Origin: Pseudomonadota bacterium
GTDB taxonomy: Bacteria; Pseudomonadota; Alphaproteobacteria; ATCC43930; CGMCC-115725
DNA length: 22,393 bases
Direction: 5' to 3'
Assembly (NCBI GenBank): GCA_021790295.1
Contig: JAJYIC010000006.1
Span: 1-22,393, forward strand
In this document: one piece after another, positions 1 through 9,101 of the stretch
Numbering within the stretch: position 1 is the stretch's first letter
Layout of the letters: every line of letters begins with the position of its first letter
Notes under the pieces: model-generated
Seen by the model: the letters and a program-made list of their open reading frames with translations, nothing else
Database searches by the model: none
Told to the model about the DNA's origin: nothing
Translations under genes and position numbers: made by a program

Positions 1-551
1 ATCTCCGCGAGAAGGCAGCGCTCGTTCTCTTCGGCGGTGGCGACAAGCGCCTCGGCGCCGCCGTACTCGGGGCGTCTTTCGGCCGCCTCGTGGAAGCGGG
101 CGATCTCTTCGGCGAGCCTTTCGAGCAAAGAGGCCGAGAGGCGTCCCGCAAGCGCGAGGCGATCGAAAAGGAGCGACTCATCGAAGCGGGCCATGACGAC
201 GACCCAATCGACCGCCGCGCCGTTTTGGCCGAAGAGAACGCGGCCATCGAGGCGGGAGAGAGCGCGCACTTCGAGATAAAGGCTCGGCGCCGTGCGGCGA
301 TTGAGCGCGAGTTCGGCCTCGCAGGCTCCGCGCCGCCGCTCGGCCGAAGAGAAGTCGAGATAAGGGTAGCGCACCGCGCGTTTCAACTTGTAGGCCCTCT
401 CTCCGGCGAGAAAGACGAGCGAAATGTGGGTTTCGATGAGTTCGACCCGCTTGACGGTCGCGCCGTAAGAGGAAGGGTCACGCAAAAAGGCGATGACCGC
501 GCTTTGGTCCTCTTTCATCGCCTGCCTCGGGTTTGCCCCGGGGTTGTTCAT
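1..551 (-). CDS. Aminoglycoside-phosphotransferase-like / AAA ATPase fusion protein, 5' part (COG2187 + COG0645 type)
   Basis: This gene reads leftwards and runs off the window edge, so only about the first 183 residues are visible. It starts at ATG 551 behind a strong Shine-Dalgarno (GGAGGAAGG). The N-terminus carries the signature of a family of proteins joining an aminoglycoside-phosphotransferase-like kinase domain to a C-terminal P-loop ATPase domain: a short helical segment, then RVELIETHISLVFLAG, then YKLKRAVRYPYLDFSSAERR, then a conserved ELALNRRTAPSLYL stretch and VVVMARFDE. The ATPase half lies outside the window, so its presence is inferred from the family. The substrate is unknown for most members. 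It is divergent from the small exported protein at 767. Confidence in the family is good; the function is open. Confidence 0.75.
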   Translation of the reverse strand, partial: MNNPGANPRQAMKEDQSAVIAFLRDPSSYGATVKRVELIETHISLVFLAGERAYKLKRAVRYPYLDFSSAERRRGACEAELALNRRTAPSLYLEVRALSRLDGRVLFGQNGAAVDWVVVMARFDESLLFDRLALAGRLSASLLERLAEEIARFHEAAERRPEYGGAEALVATAEENERCLLAE

Positions 552-629
552 TGCCTTCCTCCGTTAGCCTTTGCGAGAGCGCGCCCGCCCCGTCCTCGCA
601 CGTGGCTATAAACGCCCTCTATTGATTTG

Positions 630-705
630 TAGTGTCGTTTCGGTTTCGAAGTTCGCCTGGAGCTTGACATCCGGCGATCTTGCGAACTTCGAAACCACGA
701 CACTA
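630..705. repeat. MITE-like inverted-repeat element with TA borders
   Basis: The left arm (630-656) and right arm (682-705) are complementary over 24 positions, interrupted only by a 3-base insertion (TTC at 639-641 region) in the left arm. The shared core on each side reads GGTTTCGAAGTTCGC, and the outer ends read TAGTGTCG. The spacer of 25 bases carries a TTGACA hexamer (664-669) but no -10 at a sensible distance. Both ends are TA followed by GTGTCG, which is what an IS630/Tc1-mariner-type miniature element with TA target duplication would look like. It could instead be a long transcriptional stem-loop between two divergent genes. No transposase is present and no second copy was seen in the window. 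Confidence 0.6.
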
Positions 706-766
706 GGAAGGATCGCGATTTCGTCGTAGGAGCGGGAAGGCTCTCCTTCGCCGCAGAAAGACGCCG

Positions 767-1231
767 ATGGTTTCCCGCTCTCTCCTTTTTCTCCCTTTGC
801 TCGTTCTCGCCTTTTCCCCGGCTTTCGCGCAACAGCCTTTGCGCGGGGAAGAAAGCGGGCGCCACTTTTGCCAGCAAAGCGTCTCTTTCCGCCTCGCCGA
901 TAAGGGGCGAGTCTTGAAACGGTTCCGGCGCTTTATCGGCATGTGGAGCGATGGGGCCTGGGACGTGCGGACCTGCGCCGCTCTGATCGTCGAAAATGTC
1001 GCGGCGAACGGCATCGCCTCGATCCTTTATATCTATGGCCCTATGGGGCCGGATCAGCCGGGCCCGGGGGGAGTCTTGCGCGGCACCGGCATCATCAACG
1101 ACGGCGCCTTGAAGTTCGACGACGCCAAAGGCGACGCCTTTTCCTTCCGCCCCGGTCTCGTCGATCTCGACGGCGAGATGACGAGCCCCGACGGCGAGAA
1201 TTATCGCTCGGTCTTCAAACAGAGTTTCTAG
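767..1231 (+). CDS. Small exported protein of unknown function
   Basis: A protein of 154 residues starting at ATG 767. The first ~22 residues form a signal peptide: MVSR, a hydrophobic core LLFLPLLVLAF, and an Ala-x-Ala cleavage site (AFAQ). The mature part contains HFCQ and RTCAA cysteines, which could form a periplasmic disulfide. It also has a repeated pattern of short beta-type segments ending in RSVFKQSF, with FIGMWSDGAWD near the middle, resembling small periplasmic proteins often annotated as hypothetical or lipocalin-like. I do not recognise a function. It lies just right of the inverted-repeat element and upstream of hrcA, separated from it by 102 bases, so co-transcription with hrcA is possible but not shown. 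Confidence 0.7.
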   Translation: MVSRSLLFLPLLVLAFSPAFAQQPLRGEESGRHFCQQSVSFRLADKGRVLKRFRRFIGMWSDGAWDVRTCAALIVENVAANGIASILYIYGPMGPDQPGPGGVLRGTGIINDGALKFDDAKGDAFSFRPGLVDLDGEMTSPDGENYRSVFKQSF

Positions 1232-1295
1232 CCTCTCTTTGCGGGGGCAAGGCTCGCGCGTTGACGGCCGCGGCCTTCATGCCCAGATTTTGCCC

Positions 1296-1315
1296 GCGCC
1301 TTTCAGGAAAGGCGC
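1296..1315 (+). other. Stem-loop in the hrcA leader region
   Basis: GCGCCTTT (1296-1303) and AAAGGCGC (1308-1315) form a perfect 8-bp stem with a CAGG tetraloop, 18 bases before the hrcA start. It is not followed by a T-run, so it is not a classical intrinsic terminator. It may end the upstream transcript, act as an mRNA structure ahead of hrcA, or have no role. It does not resemble CIRCE. Confidence 0.4.
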
Positions 1316-1333
1316 CCGAATGCGGATAGGGTC

Positions 1334-2449
1334 GTGTCAGAGCCCGGTGAACATCTTCGCTCAGAGCGCTTTGAGGCGCCTTCGCAAAGGGTCTCGCAAA
1401 CCGCGGTTCCCTCGCCGATCGCCGAACTCAACGAGCGCAGCCGCGAGATCTTTCGCCTCATCGTCGACGGTTTTGTCGCCACCGGCGAACCGGTCGGCTC
1501 GCGCACCCTTTCGCGCCGGCTGGAGCGCAACCTGTCGCCGGCGACAATCCGCAATGTGATGGCCGATCTCGAAGAGTTGGGGCTTCTCTACGCTCCTCAT
1601 ACCTCGGCCGGCCGCCTGCCGACCGAGGCGGGCTTGCGCCTTTTTGTCCATGGCCTTCTCGAGATCGGGCATCTCGGCGAAGAGGAGCGGCACAGCATCG
1701 AAAGCCTTTGCGCCGCCCACGGCAAAAGCCTCGGGCAGATGCTGGAGAAGGCGGGGGAAGCGGTCTCGGGGCTTTCCCATTGCGCCGGGATCGTGCTCGC
1801 CCCCAAACAGGAGCGGCCGCTCAAACATGTGGAATTCATCCATCTGGGACCCGGCCGCGCGCTTGTCGTTCTCGTCACCGAAGACGGGCTGGTCGAGAAC
1901 CGGGTGATCGAAGTGCCTCTCGGCCTGCCGCCGTCTTCGCTCGTTTCCGCCGCCAATTACCTGAACGCGCGGCTCGTCGGGCGCACTCTCGAAGAGGCGA
2001 AGGCGGGTGTCGCCGCGGAAATCGACACGGAGCGCGCGCAACTCGACGAACTGACGACGCGGCTTGTCGAGACGGGGCTTGCGAGCTGGGCCGGGGGCGA
2101 GGGAGAGAGCGCTCTCATCTTGCGCGGCCAGGCCAATCTTCTCGACGACGTCACCGCTCTCGCCGATCTTGAAAGGTTGAGGCGGCTTTTCGAAATGCTG
2201 GAAGCGCGCGAGACGATCGTGCGCCTTTTGGAGGCGAGTCGCCAAGGCGAAGGGGTGCAGATCTATATCGGCGCCGAAAACCCTCTTTTCGGAGTTTCCG
2301 GCTGCTCGATGGTGATCGCTCCCTACCGCAACAGCCGTGCGCAGATCGTCGGCGCGATCGGGGTGATCGGCCCGACCCGGATCAATTATGCGCGCATCAT
2401 CCCGATGGTGGATTATACCGCGAAGGTTATCGGACGTCTGATGGGATAA
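1334..2449 (+). CDS. hrcA: HrcA, heat-inducible transcription repressor
   Basis: HrcA represses class I heat-shock genes (typically groESL) by binding CIRCE operators and is itself kept active by GroE. The 371-residue product has the family N-terminal winged-helix segment (about residues 28-105: ELNERSREIFRLIVDGFVAT, GEPVGSRTLSR, SPATIRNVMADLEELG, TSAGRLPTEAG). The GAF-like core and dimerisation parts follow, with VQIYIGAENPLF and a C-terminal VIGPTRINYARIIPMVDY motif. Length is normal. The start is a GTG at 1334 with a purine-rich GGATAGG just before it; no in-frame ATG lies before the HTH, so the GTG is preferred although the spacing is short. A TTGACG at 1261-1266 could be a weak -35. No CIRCE sequence is visible in this window, so its target must be elsewhere. 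grpE follows 8 bases after the stop. Confidence 0.95.
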   Translation: MSEPGEHLRSERFEAPSQRVSQTAVPSPIAELNERSREIFRLIVDGFVATGEPVGSRTLSRRLERNLSPATIRNVMADLEELGLLYAPHTSAGRLPTEAGLRLFVHGLLEIGHLGEEERHSIESLCAAHGKSLGQMLEKAGEAVSGLSHCAGIVLAPKQERPLKHVEFIHLGPGRALVVLVTEDGLVENRVIEVPLGLPPSSLVSAANYLNARLVGRTLEEAKAGVAAEIDTERAQLDELTTRLVETGLASWAGGEGESALILRGQANLLDDVTALADLERLRRLFEMLEARETIVRLLEASRQGEGVQIYIGAENPLFGVSGCSMVIAPYRNSRAQIVGAIGVIGPTRINYARIIPMVDYTAKVIGRLMG

Positions 2450-2457
2450 AGGGATCG

Positions 2458-3117
2458 ATGGACGAGGCGAGCGAGGAGATGGGGAAAAAACGCAACGCCG
2501 AGGAGCCGGAGGTTGCCGAGGGCGGGGATCACGCCGGCGAGCCGGCTTCGCCCGAAGAGCGCGCGAGCGCGCTCGAAACCGAACTCGCGGAGATGAAGGA
2601 TCGCATGCTGCGCGCCCTCGCCGAAGCCGAGAACACGCGGCGCCGCGCCGCCCGCGAGCGCGAGGAGATGCAGAAATACGCAATCGCCGGCTTTGCCCGC
2701 GATCTCCTCAATGCCGCCGACAATCTGCGCCGGGCGCTCGAAAGCGCGCCCCCCTCGGAAATCACCGATGCGCGCGTAGAGAGCCTTCTCGCGGGCGTCG
2801 CCGCGACCGAGCGCGAGCTCCTCGCGGCTTTCGAACGCCACGGCATACGCCGCATCGATCCCAAAGGCGAACGTTTCGACCACAACGCTCACCAGGCCAT
2901 CTACGAGGTGGAAAGGGAGGCGACGCCGGGCGGGACGATCGTCGAGGTTCTGCAACCGGGCTACCTTTTGTTCGACCGCCTTTTGCGCCCGGCGATGGTC
3001 GGGGTCGCCAAGGAAAAGGCGAAGCCTTCCGCCTCTCCCGAAGGGGGGCAAGGAAACGGCAAGGGCGGCGGCGGAACGGAAGGGGAAAGTCCGGAAAGCC
3101 CCGAGAACCCCGGATGA
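2458..3117 (+). CDS. grpE: GrpE, nucleotide exchange factor of DnaK
   Basis: GrpE releases ADP from DnaK to restart the chaperone cycle in the cytoplasm. The 219-residue protein has an acidic disordered N-terminus (1-35), the long dimerising helix (about 38-75, with ENTRRRAAREREEMQKYA), then GFARDLLNAADNLRRAL and the C-terminal beta wing containing the family signature HNAHQAIYEVE and TIVEVLQPGYLLFDRLLRPAMVGV. The Gly/Pro/Glu-rich tail after ~195 is low complexity. The start at 2458 is supported by AAAGGG overlapping the hrcA stop, so hrcA and grpE are translationally close and almost certainly co-transcribed. dnaK follows after 166 bases and has its own candidate promoter. Confidence 0.96.
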   Translation: MDEASEEMGKKRNAEEPEVAEGGDHAGEPASPEERASALETELAEMKDRMLRALAEAENTRRRAAREREEMQKYAIAGFARDLLNAADNLRRALESAPPSEITDARVESLLAGVAATERELLAAFERHGIRRIDPKGERFDHNAHQAIYEVEREATPGGTIVEVLQPGYLLFDRLLRPAMVGVAKEKAKPSASPEGGQGNGKGGGGTEGESPESPENPG

Positions 3118-3159
3118 GTCGGCAAAAGAAATGGCTCGCGCGGGGGGCGGGAGGCGCTT

Positions 3160-3191
3160 GTTGCCGGGCGTCCCGCGCTCACCTATATAAG
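3160..3191 (+). promoter_or_regulatory. Candidate sigma32/sigma70 promoter of dnaK
   Basis: The stretch CCTATATAAG (3182-3191) fits exactly the alphaproteobacterial RpoH -10 pattern CYTATNTNNG. Eighteen bases upstream is GTTG (3160-3163), one base off the CTTG -35 core. The same bases also read as TTGCCG (3161-3166), N17, TATATA (3184-3189), an acceptable sigma70 promoter. A true CTTG occurs at 3157-3160 but would leave a 21-base spacer. The promoter leaves a leader of about 90 bases before the dnaK start. This is inferred from sequence only. Confidence 0.6.
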
Positions 3192-3283
3192 CCAAGTCGC
3201 TATCCGACTGAATAATCACTCCCCGGGGGGAGCGGACGGTGCTTCTTTGGGCCGTCCAGTCCCGCTCTTGACGAGAGGTTTCC

Positions 3284-5200
<1,917 letters not shown>

Positions 5201-5281
5201 ACTGCGCCGAAGCGAGGCGCGGGGTGAGGCGGGCTGCCCTCGGGGTGACGGGCGGCGGCAATCTTTCTCTCAAAGACGCTG

Positions 5282-6403
5282 ATGGCTAAGCAGGATTATT
5301 ACGAAACGCTCGGCGTCTCGAAAGGAGCAAGCGGGGAGGACATCAAGCGGGCTTTCCGCAAGCTCGCGATGCAGCACCACCCCGATCGCAATTCCGGAGA
5401 CAAGGGCGCCGAACAGAAATTCAAGGACATCAACGAAGCCTACGACGTTCTGAAAGACGAACAAAAGCGCGCCGCCTACGACCGCTACGGTCATGCCGCC
5501 TTCGATCAGGCGGGCGCGCGCGGGCCTTCCGATTTCGGCGGCGGCTTTGCTGACATTTTCGACGAGATGTTCGGCGAGTTCATGGGCGGGGGAAGACGGC
5601 GCGAGGGCGCCTCGGGCCGCGGCAACGACCTGCGTTATAATCTCGAAATCATTCTCGAAGACGCCTTTCGCGGCAAGCAGACGACGATCCGCGTCGCCAC
5701 TTTCGTCAATTGCGAACACTGCCACGGCGCCGGCGCCGAGCCCGGCTCCAAACCGGTTGCCTGCCCGACCTGCCACGGGCGGGGACGGGTGCGGGCGACC
5801 CAGGGATTTTTCACCATCGAACGCACCTGCCCCTCGTGCCAGGGTGCGGGGCGGGTGATCGAAAAGCCTTGCCGCGCTTGCGCCGGCCAGGGGCGGGCGC
5901 GGCGCGAAAAGACCTTGTCGGTCAACATCCCGCCGGGGGTCGAGGACGGCACCCGGATACGCCTTGCCGGAGAAGGCGAGGTCGGCGTGCGCGGCGGCTC
6001 GGCCGGCGATCTTTATCTTTTTGTCAGCGTCGCGCCGCACCGGCTTTTTCAACGCGAAGGCGCCAACATCCACTGCCGCGTGCCTTTGCCGATGACGACG
6101 GCCGCTCTCGGAGGGGTGATCGAGGTGCCGACGGTCGACGGCGGGCGCGCCCGCATCACCGTGCCGCAAGGCACGCAATCCGGCCGCCAGTTCCGCCTCA
6201 AAGGCAAGGGCATGCCGGTCCTGCGCTCGGCCGCTCGCGGCGACATGTTCATCCAGGCGATGGTCGAAACCCCGGTCAATCTGACAAAACGCCAGCAGGA
6301 GCTTTTGCGCGAATTCGAAAAGGAAGGCGACCGCGGGACCCACCCCGAAAGCGAAGGATTTTTCGCCCGGGTGAGGGAGTTTTTCGAAGACCTTCGGGAG
6401 TAG
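5282..6403 (+). CDS. dnaJ: DnaJ (Hsp40) co-chaperone
   Basis: DnaJ delivers clients to DnaK and stimulates its ATPase. In 373 residues it shows all parts of a type I J-protein. The J domain is residues 4-70 with the HPD motif at 33-35; a Gly/Phe-rich linker spans about 78-105. The zinc-finger domain has four CxxCxGxG repeats with cysteines 144/147, 161/164, 183/186 and 197/200. The C-terminal substrate-binding halves run to about 345 (VNIPPGVEDGTRIRLAGEGE, DLYLFVSVAPH, VPTVDGG). The start at ATG 5282 lacks a strong Shine-Dalgarno, so translation may depend on coupling within the dnaK transcript. It is convergent with ispE. Confidence 0.97.
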   Translation: MAKQDYYETLGVSKGASGEDIKRAFRKLAMQHHPDRNSGDKGAEQKFKDINEAYDVLKDEQKRAAYDRYGHAAFDQAGARGPSDFGGGFADIFDEMFGEFMGGGRRREGASGRGNDLRYNLEIILEDAFRGKQTTIRVATFVNCEHCHGAGAEPGSKPVACPTCHGRGRVRATQGFFTIERTCPSCQGAGRVIEKPCRACAGQGRARREKTLSVNIPPGVEDGTRIRLAGEGEVGVRGGSAGDLYLFVSVAPHRLFQREGANIHCRVPLPMTTAALGGVIEVPTVDGGRARITVPQGTQSGRQFRLKGKGMPVLRSAARGDMFIQAMVETPVNLTKRQQELLREFEKEGDRGTHPESEGFFARVREFFEDLRE

Positions 6404-6419
6404 CCTTCGGGCAGGTTTT

Positions 6420-6448
6420 CCTTGGCGCCCGCGGCGCGCCCGGGAAGG
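6420..6448. terminator. Possible hairpin between convergent dnaJ and ispE
   Basis: The 47 bases between the two convergent genes contain GGCGC (6424-6428) pairing with GCGCC (6436-6440), extended by CCTT/AAGG (6420-6423 with 6445-6448) across a 4-base bulge. It could serve both strands, but neither side has a U-tract, so an intrinsic terminator is only weakly supported. Confidence 0.3.
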
Positions 6449-6450
6449 CT

Positions 6451-7344
6451 TCAACCGGGCGCGCAAGGCCCCTGCGCCAAAGGCTCGGGGCAAAGGCTTC
6501 CCGCGGCGCACCACCAGGTAGGTTCCAACAAAGAGAGAGCGCGAGAGGCGCGTTCGGCGGCAAGGCGGTCGGCGAAAAGGGCAAAACAGGTGGCCCCGCT
6601 TCCGCTCATGCGGGCGAGAAGGGCGCCTTCGAGCGAAGAAAGCCGCGCGAGCACCGACGCGATTTCGGGGAGGAGGCCCTGCGCGGCTTCGGTCAAATCG
6701 TTGCGTCGCGAGGCAAGGGTTTCGGCAAGCGCGAAAACATCGCGCGGCATTCGTCGAAAGCGCCCCTTTTTGCTGAAACGGCCGCTGCGGGCGGCGTAGA
6801 CTTGGGCCGTCGGCAAGGCTTTCGCAGGGTTGGCGAGAAGGATCCCGCCCTGCGGCAGACCGGCAGCGGGTTTGAGCTTCTCGCCGATGCCCCCGACCCA
6901 CACCGGACGCGCATAAAGAGAGGCCGGAACATCGGCGCCCAAAGTCGCGCCGAGCGCGGCAAGCGCGTTCTCGCCGATGGAGAGGCGCCAGTGTCGCACG
7001 AGAAGGCGCAACGCCGCAGCCGCATCGCTCGACCCGCCGCCCAAGCCCGAAGCGACCGGAAGGTTTTTTTCGAGGACGAACCGGGCTTTCGCGGCGATCC
7101 CCGCATGCCGGGCGAGAGCGCGCGCGGCGGCGAGGACGAGATTTTCCCCGCCGCTTGCGGCAAGGCTTTGCGCCTGCGGCCCTTCGAGCACGAGTTCAAG
7201 GCTTTGCCCGGGCGAGACCGAAAGGCGGTCGCCGATCGAGGGGAAGACGACGAGGCTGTCGAGAAGGTGATAGCCGTCGCCGCGCCGCCCGGTCAACTGC
7301 AGGTAGAGATTGACCTTCGCTGCGGCGAAGGCGCTCAGAGGCAT
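6451..7344 (-). CDS. ispE: IspE, 4-diphosphocytidyl-2-C-methyl-D-erythritol kinase
   Basis: IspE phosphorylates CDP-methylerythritol with ATP in the non-mevalonate (MEP) isoprenoid pathway. The 297-residue protein is a GHMP kinase. Lys10 in the N-terminal AAAKVNLYLQL segment matches the family catalytic lysine, GDGYHLLDS follows, and the ATP loop LPVASGLGGGSSDAAAAL is at 95-112. Asp138 in LGADVPASL matches the catalytic aspartate, and the third GHMP motif ARMSGSGATCFALF is at 244-257. The start ATG 7344 lies 7 bases after the stop of the TPR gene, so the two are surely in one transcript. Length is typical for alphaproteobacteria. Confidence 0.95.
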   Translation of the reverse strand: MPLSAFAAAKVNLYLQLTGRRGDGYHLLDSLVVFPSIGDRLSVSPGQSLELVLEGPQAQSLAASGGENLVLAAARALARHAGIAAKARFVLEKNLPVASGLGGGSSDAAAALRLLVRHWRLSIGENALAALGATLGADVPASLYARPVWVGGIGEKLKPAAGLPQGGILLANPAKALPTAQVYAARSGRFSKKGRFRRMPRDVFALAETLASRRNDLTEAAQGLLPEIASVLARLSSLEGALLARMSGSGATCFALFADRLAAERASRALSLLEPTWWCAAGSLCPEPLAQGPCAPG

Positions 7345-7351
7345 TCCCGGG

Positions 7352-9067
7352 TCAGCCCCCTCCGGCCGGTCCGAGACCGCGTTCGAGCTTTGCTTCGATC
7401 GGCTTGATTCTGCTTTTTTTGGGCCCGAACTCTAAAGCCTGACGCCAGGCGAAACGCGCTTCTCGGGGGCGCCCGTCGCGCCAATAGGCGTCGCCCAAGT
7501 GATCGTTGATGGTCGGGTCGTCGGGGACGAGTTCGGTCGCCTTTTCGAGATATTTGACGGCGGCCACATAATCACCGAGATGGTAATGCGCCCAGCCGAG
7601 ACTGTCGATGATGTAACCGTCGTCGGGCCGCAAAGACACGGCCTTTTCCAGGATCTTCAATCCGCGCCGAAGTTTCTCGCCGCGGTTGACCCATGAATAG
7701 CCGAGGTAATTGAGGACGAAAGGTTCATTGGGCTTCAACTTCAACGCCGCGAGGAGTGCCTTTTCGGCTTGACGCCAATGGCCGGAGCGATCGAGAGCGA
7801 TGCCGAAGCTGTAATCGAGGGACCAGGGAACGGCGGCGCCGGACGCCTCGAGGCGCCCTATCGCCTCCCGATAGGCCTTTGCGGCATCGGCGAAACGTTT
7901 TGCGCTTCGCAACAGATCCCCCAGTTCGATCGGCGCCCCGGTCCATAAGGGCTCGGCCGCGGCCATCCCTTCGAGAAGGGCGATCGCCTTTGCGCTCTCG
8001 CCTGCCGCATCGAGATCGGCGGCGGCGCGCAAACGCGCCGACCAGGAATAGCGCGACGTCGAGGGAACCTGTGCGAGGACGGCAAGGCTTTGGCGGGGAT
8101 GGCCTTCGGTGCTGAGGATGTCGGCGAGAAGAAGCTTCGGAGCTTCGCTCGCGGGGTCGAGAGCAAGCGAGAGGCGCGTGTACATCAAGGCGAGACCCCG
8201 CGTTTGGGCGGCGTCGAAGACGCTTGCGAGATCGAACAGAGCCTCGGCAAAGCCTTTTGCGGGCGAAGGCACGATCGGCCCCGGAGAGGCCGCCGGAGGA
8301 TTGGCGAGAAGCGAGCGGGCGAAATCGCTCTCTCCGCTGGCCTTGAGGAAACGCCGGTAAAGGGCTTCAGCCTCCGTTTTGCGTCCATGTTCGAGATAGA
8401 ACGTCGCGACCGCTTCCGTCAGGCGCCAGTTGAGGGTCCCCGTCGCCGCAAGCGCGCTTTTGAAATGCGCCTCCGCCTTGAGGGCGCGCCCGGCGTAATC
8501 GTCGATGAGCCCTTCCTCGAAAAATTTGAGAGGGGAAAAATCCTCGAACTGATCGAAAGCCTTGAGCGCGGTCAGGGCGCCGTCGAAATTCTTCACCCCC
8601 GCTTGCGCCCAGGCAAGAGCAAGGGGCCTGACGAAACGATGGATGCCTGCGCGCGGAAGCTTTTCCGCCGAAGCGAGGGCGGCTTCATCCTTCCCCGCTT
8701 TCATTTCCTCGATGAGGCGGACGAGACGGGCGGCGGCGTTATCGGGCTCGCGTTCGATTTCATGCGGCGAAAGAAGGCTCGCCTCGGCAAAGCGGCCGTT
8801 GAGAAGGGCGGCGAGAAGGGTGCGGGTGGTGATCTGCGGCGCGTTCGGGTCGGCCTGCCAAGCCCGTGTGAGCCAGGCATCGGCGGCGCCGTAATCGCGC
8901 AGCGTCAGGGCGTGAACGCCCGCGAGATAGGCGCCGAAAAGCGGCCGTGCCGGCTCTTCGGCTTTGGCTTCGGCCTTTGGCGCGTGCGGCAGAAGAAAAA
9001 GCGCCGCAAACGCCGCGACAAACCAGTGCGAGCGGCGGCGGCAAAGCATCGGGGTCACGTGTTTCAT
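7352..9067 (-). CDS. Exported tetratricopeptide-repeat protein
   Basis: A 571-residue protein starting at ATG 9067. The open frame continues much further upstream, but that part is antisense to the ETF-QO gene and has no domain character. The chosen start puts a signal peptide at residues 1-30 (MKHVTPMLCRRR, then WFVAAFAALFLLP and a small-residue cleavage region ending KAEA). The rest is alpha-helical TPR solenoid. The last ~110 residues show the clearest repeats: FVLNYLGYSWVNRGEKLRRG, DGYIIDSLGWAHYHLGDYVA and PTINDHLGDAYWRDGRPREA, each ending in an A(L/V)..xP helix. TPR proteins are scaffolds; the partner cannot be read from sequence. A TPR gene next to ETF-QO and ispE is a recurring alphaproteobacterial arrangement as I recall it. 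It starts 34 bases after ETF-QO and ends 7 before ispE. Confidence 0.85.
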   Translation of the reverse strand: MKHVTPMLCRRRSHWFVAAFAALFLLPHAPKAEAKAEEPARPLFGAYLAGVHALTLRDYGAADAWLTRAWQADPNAPQITTRTLLAALLNGRFAEASLLSPHEIEREPDNAAARLVRLIEEMKAGKDEAALASAEKLPRAGIHRFVRPLALAWAQAGVKNFDGALTALKAFDQFEDFSPLKFFEEGLIDDYAGRALKAEAHFKSALAATGTLNWRLTEAVATFYLEHGRKTEAEALYRRFLKASGESDFARSLLANPPAASPGPIVPSPAKGFAEALFDLASVFDAAQTRGLALMYTRLSLALDPASEAPKLLLADILSTEGHPRQSLAVLAQVPSTSRYSWSARLRAAADLDAAGESAKAIALLEGMAAAEPLWTGAPIELGDLLRSAKRFADAAKAYREAIGRLEASGAAVPWSLDYSFGIALDRSGHWRQAEKALLAALKLKPNEPFVLNYLGYSWVNRGEKLRRGLKILEKAVSLRPDDGYIIDSLGWAHYHLGDYVAAVKYLEKATELVPDDPTINDHLGDAYWRDGRPREARFAWRQALEFGPKKSRIKPIEAKLERGLGPAGGG

Positions 9068-9101
9068 CCGTTCTCTCACAGGCGCAGCCGATCCCTCGAC
9101 C

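Noticed and set aside
664..692. TTGACA within the spacer of the inverted-repeat element as a promoter of the exported protein
   Set aside because: The bases at the -10 position read CTTCGA; no supportable promoter.
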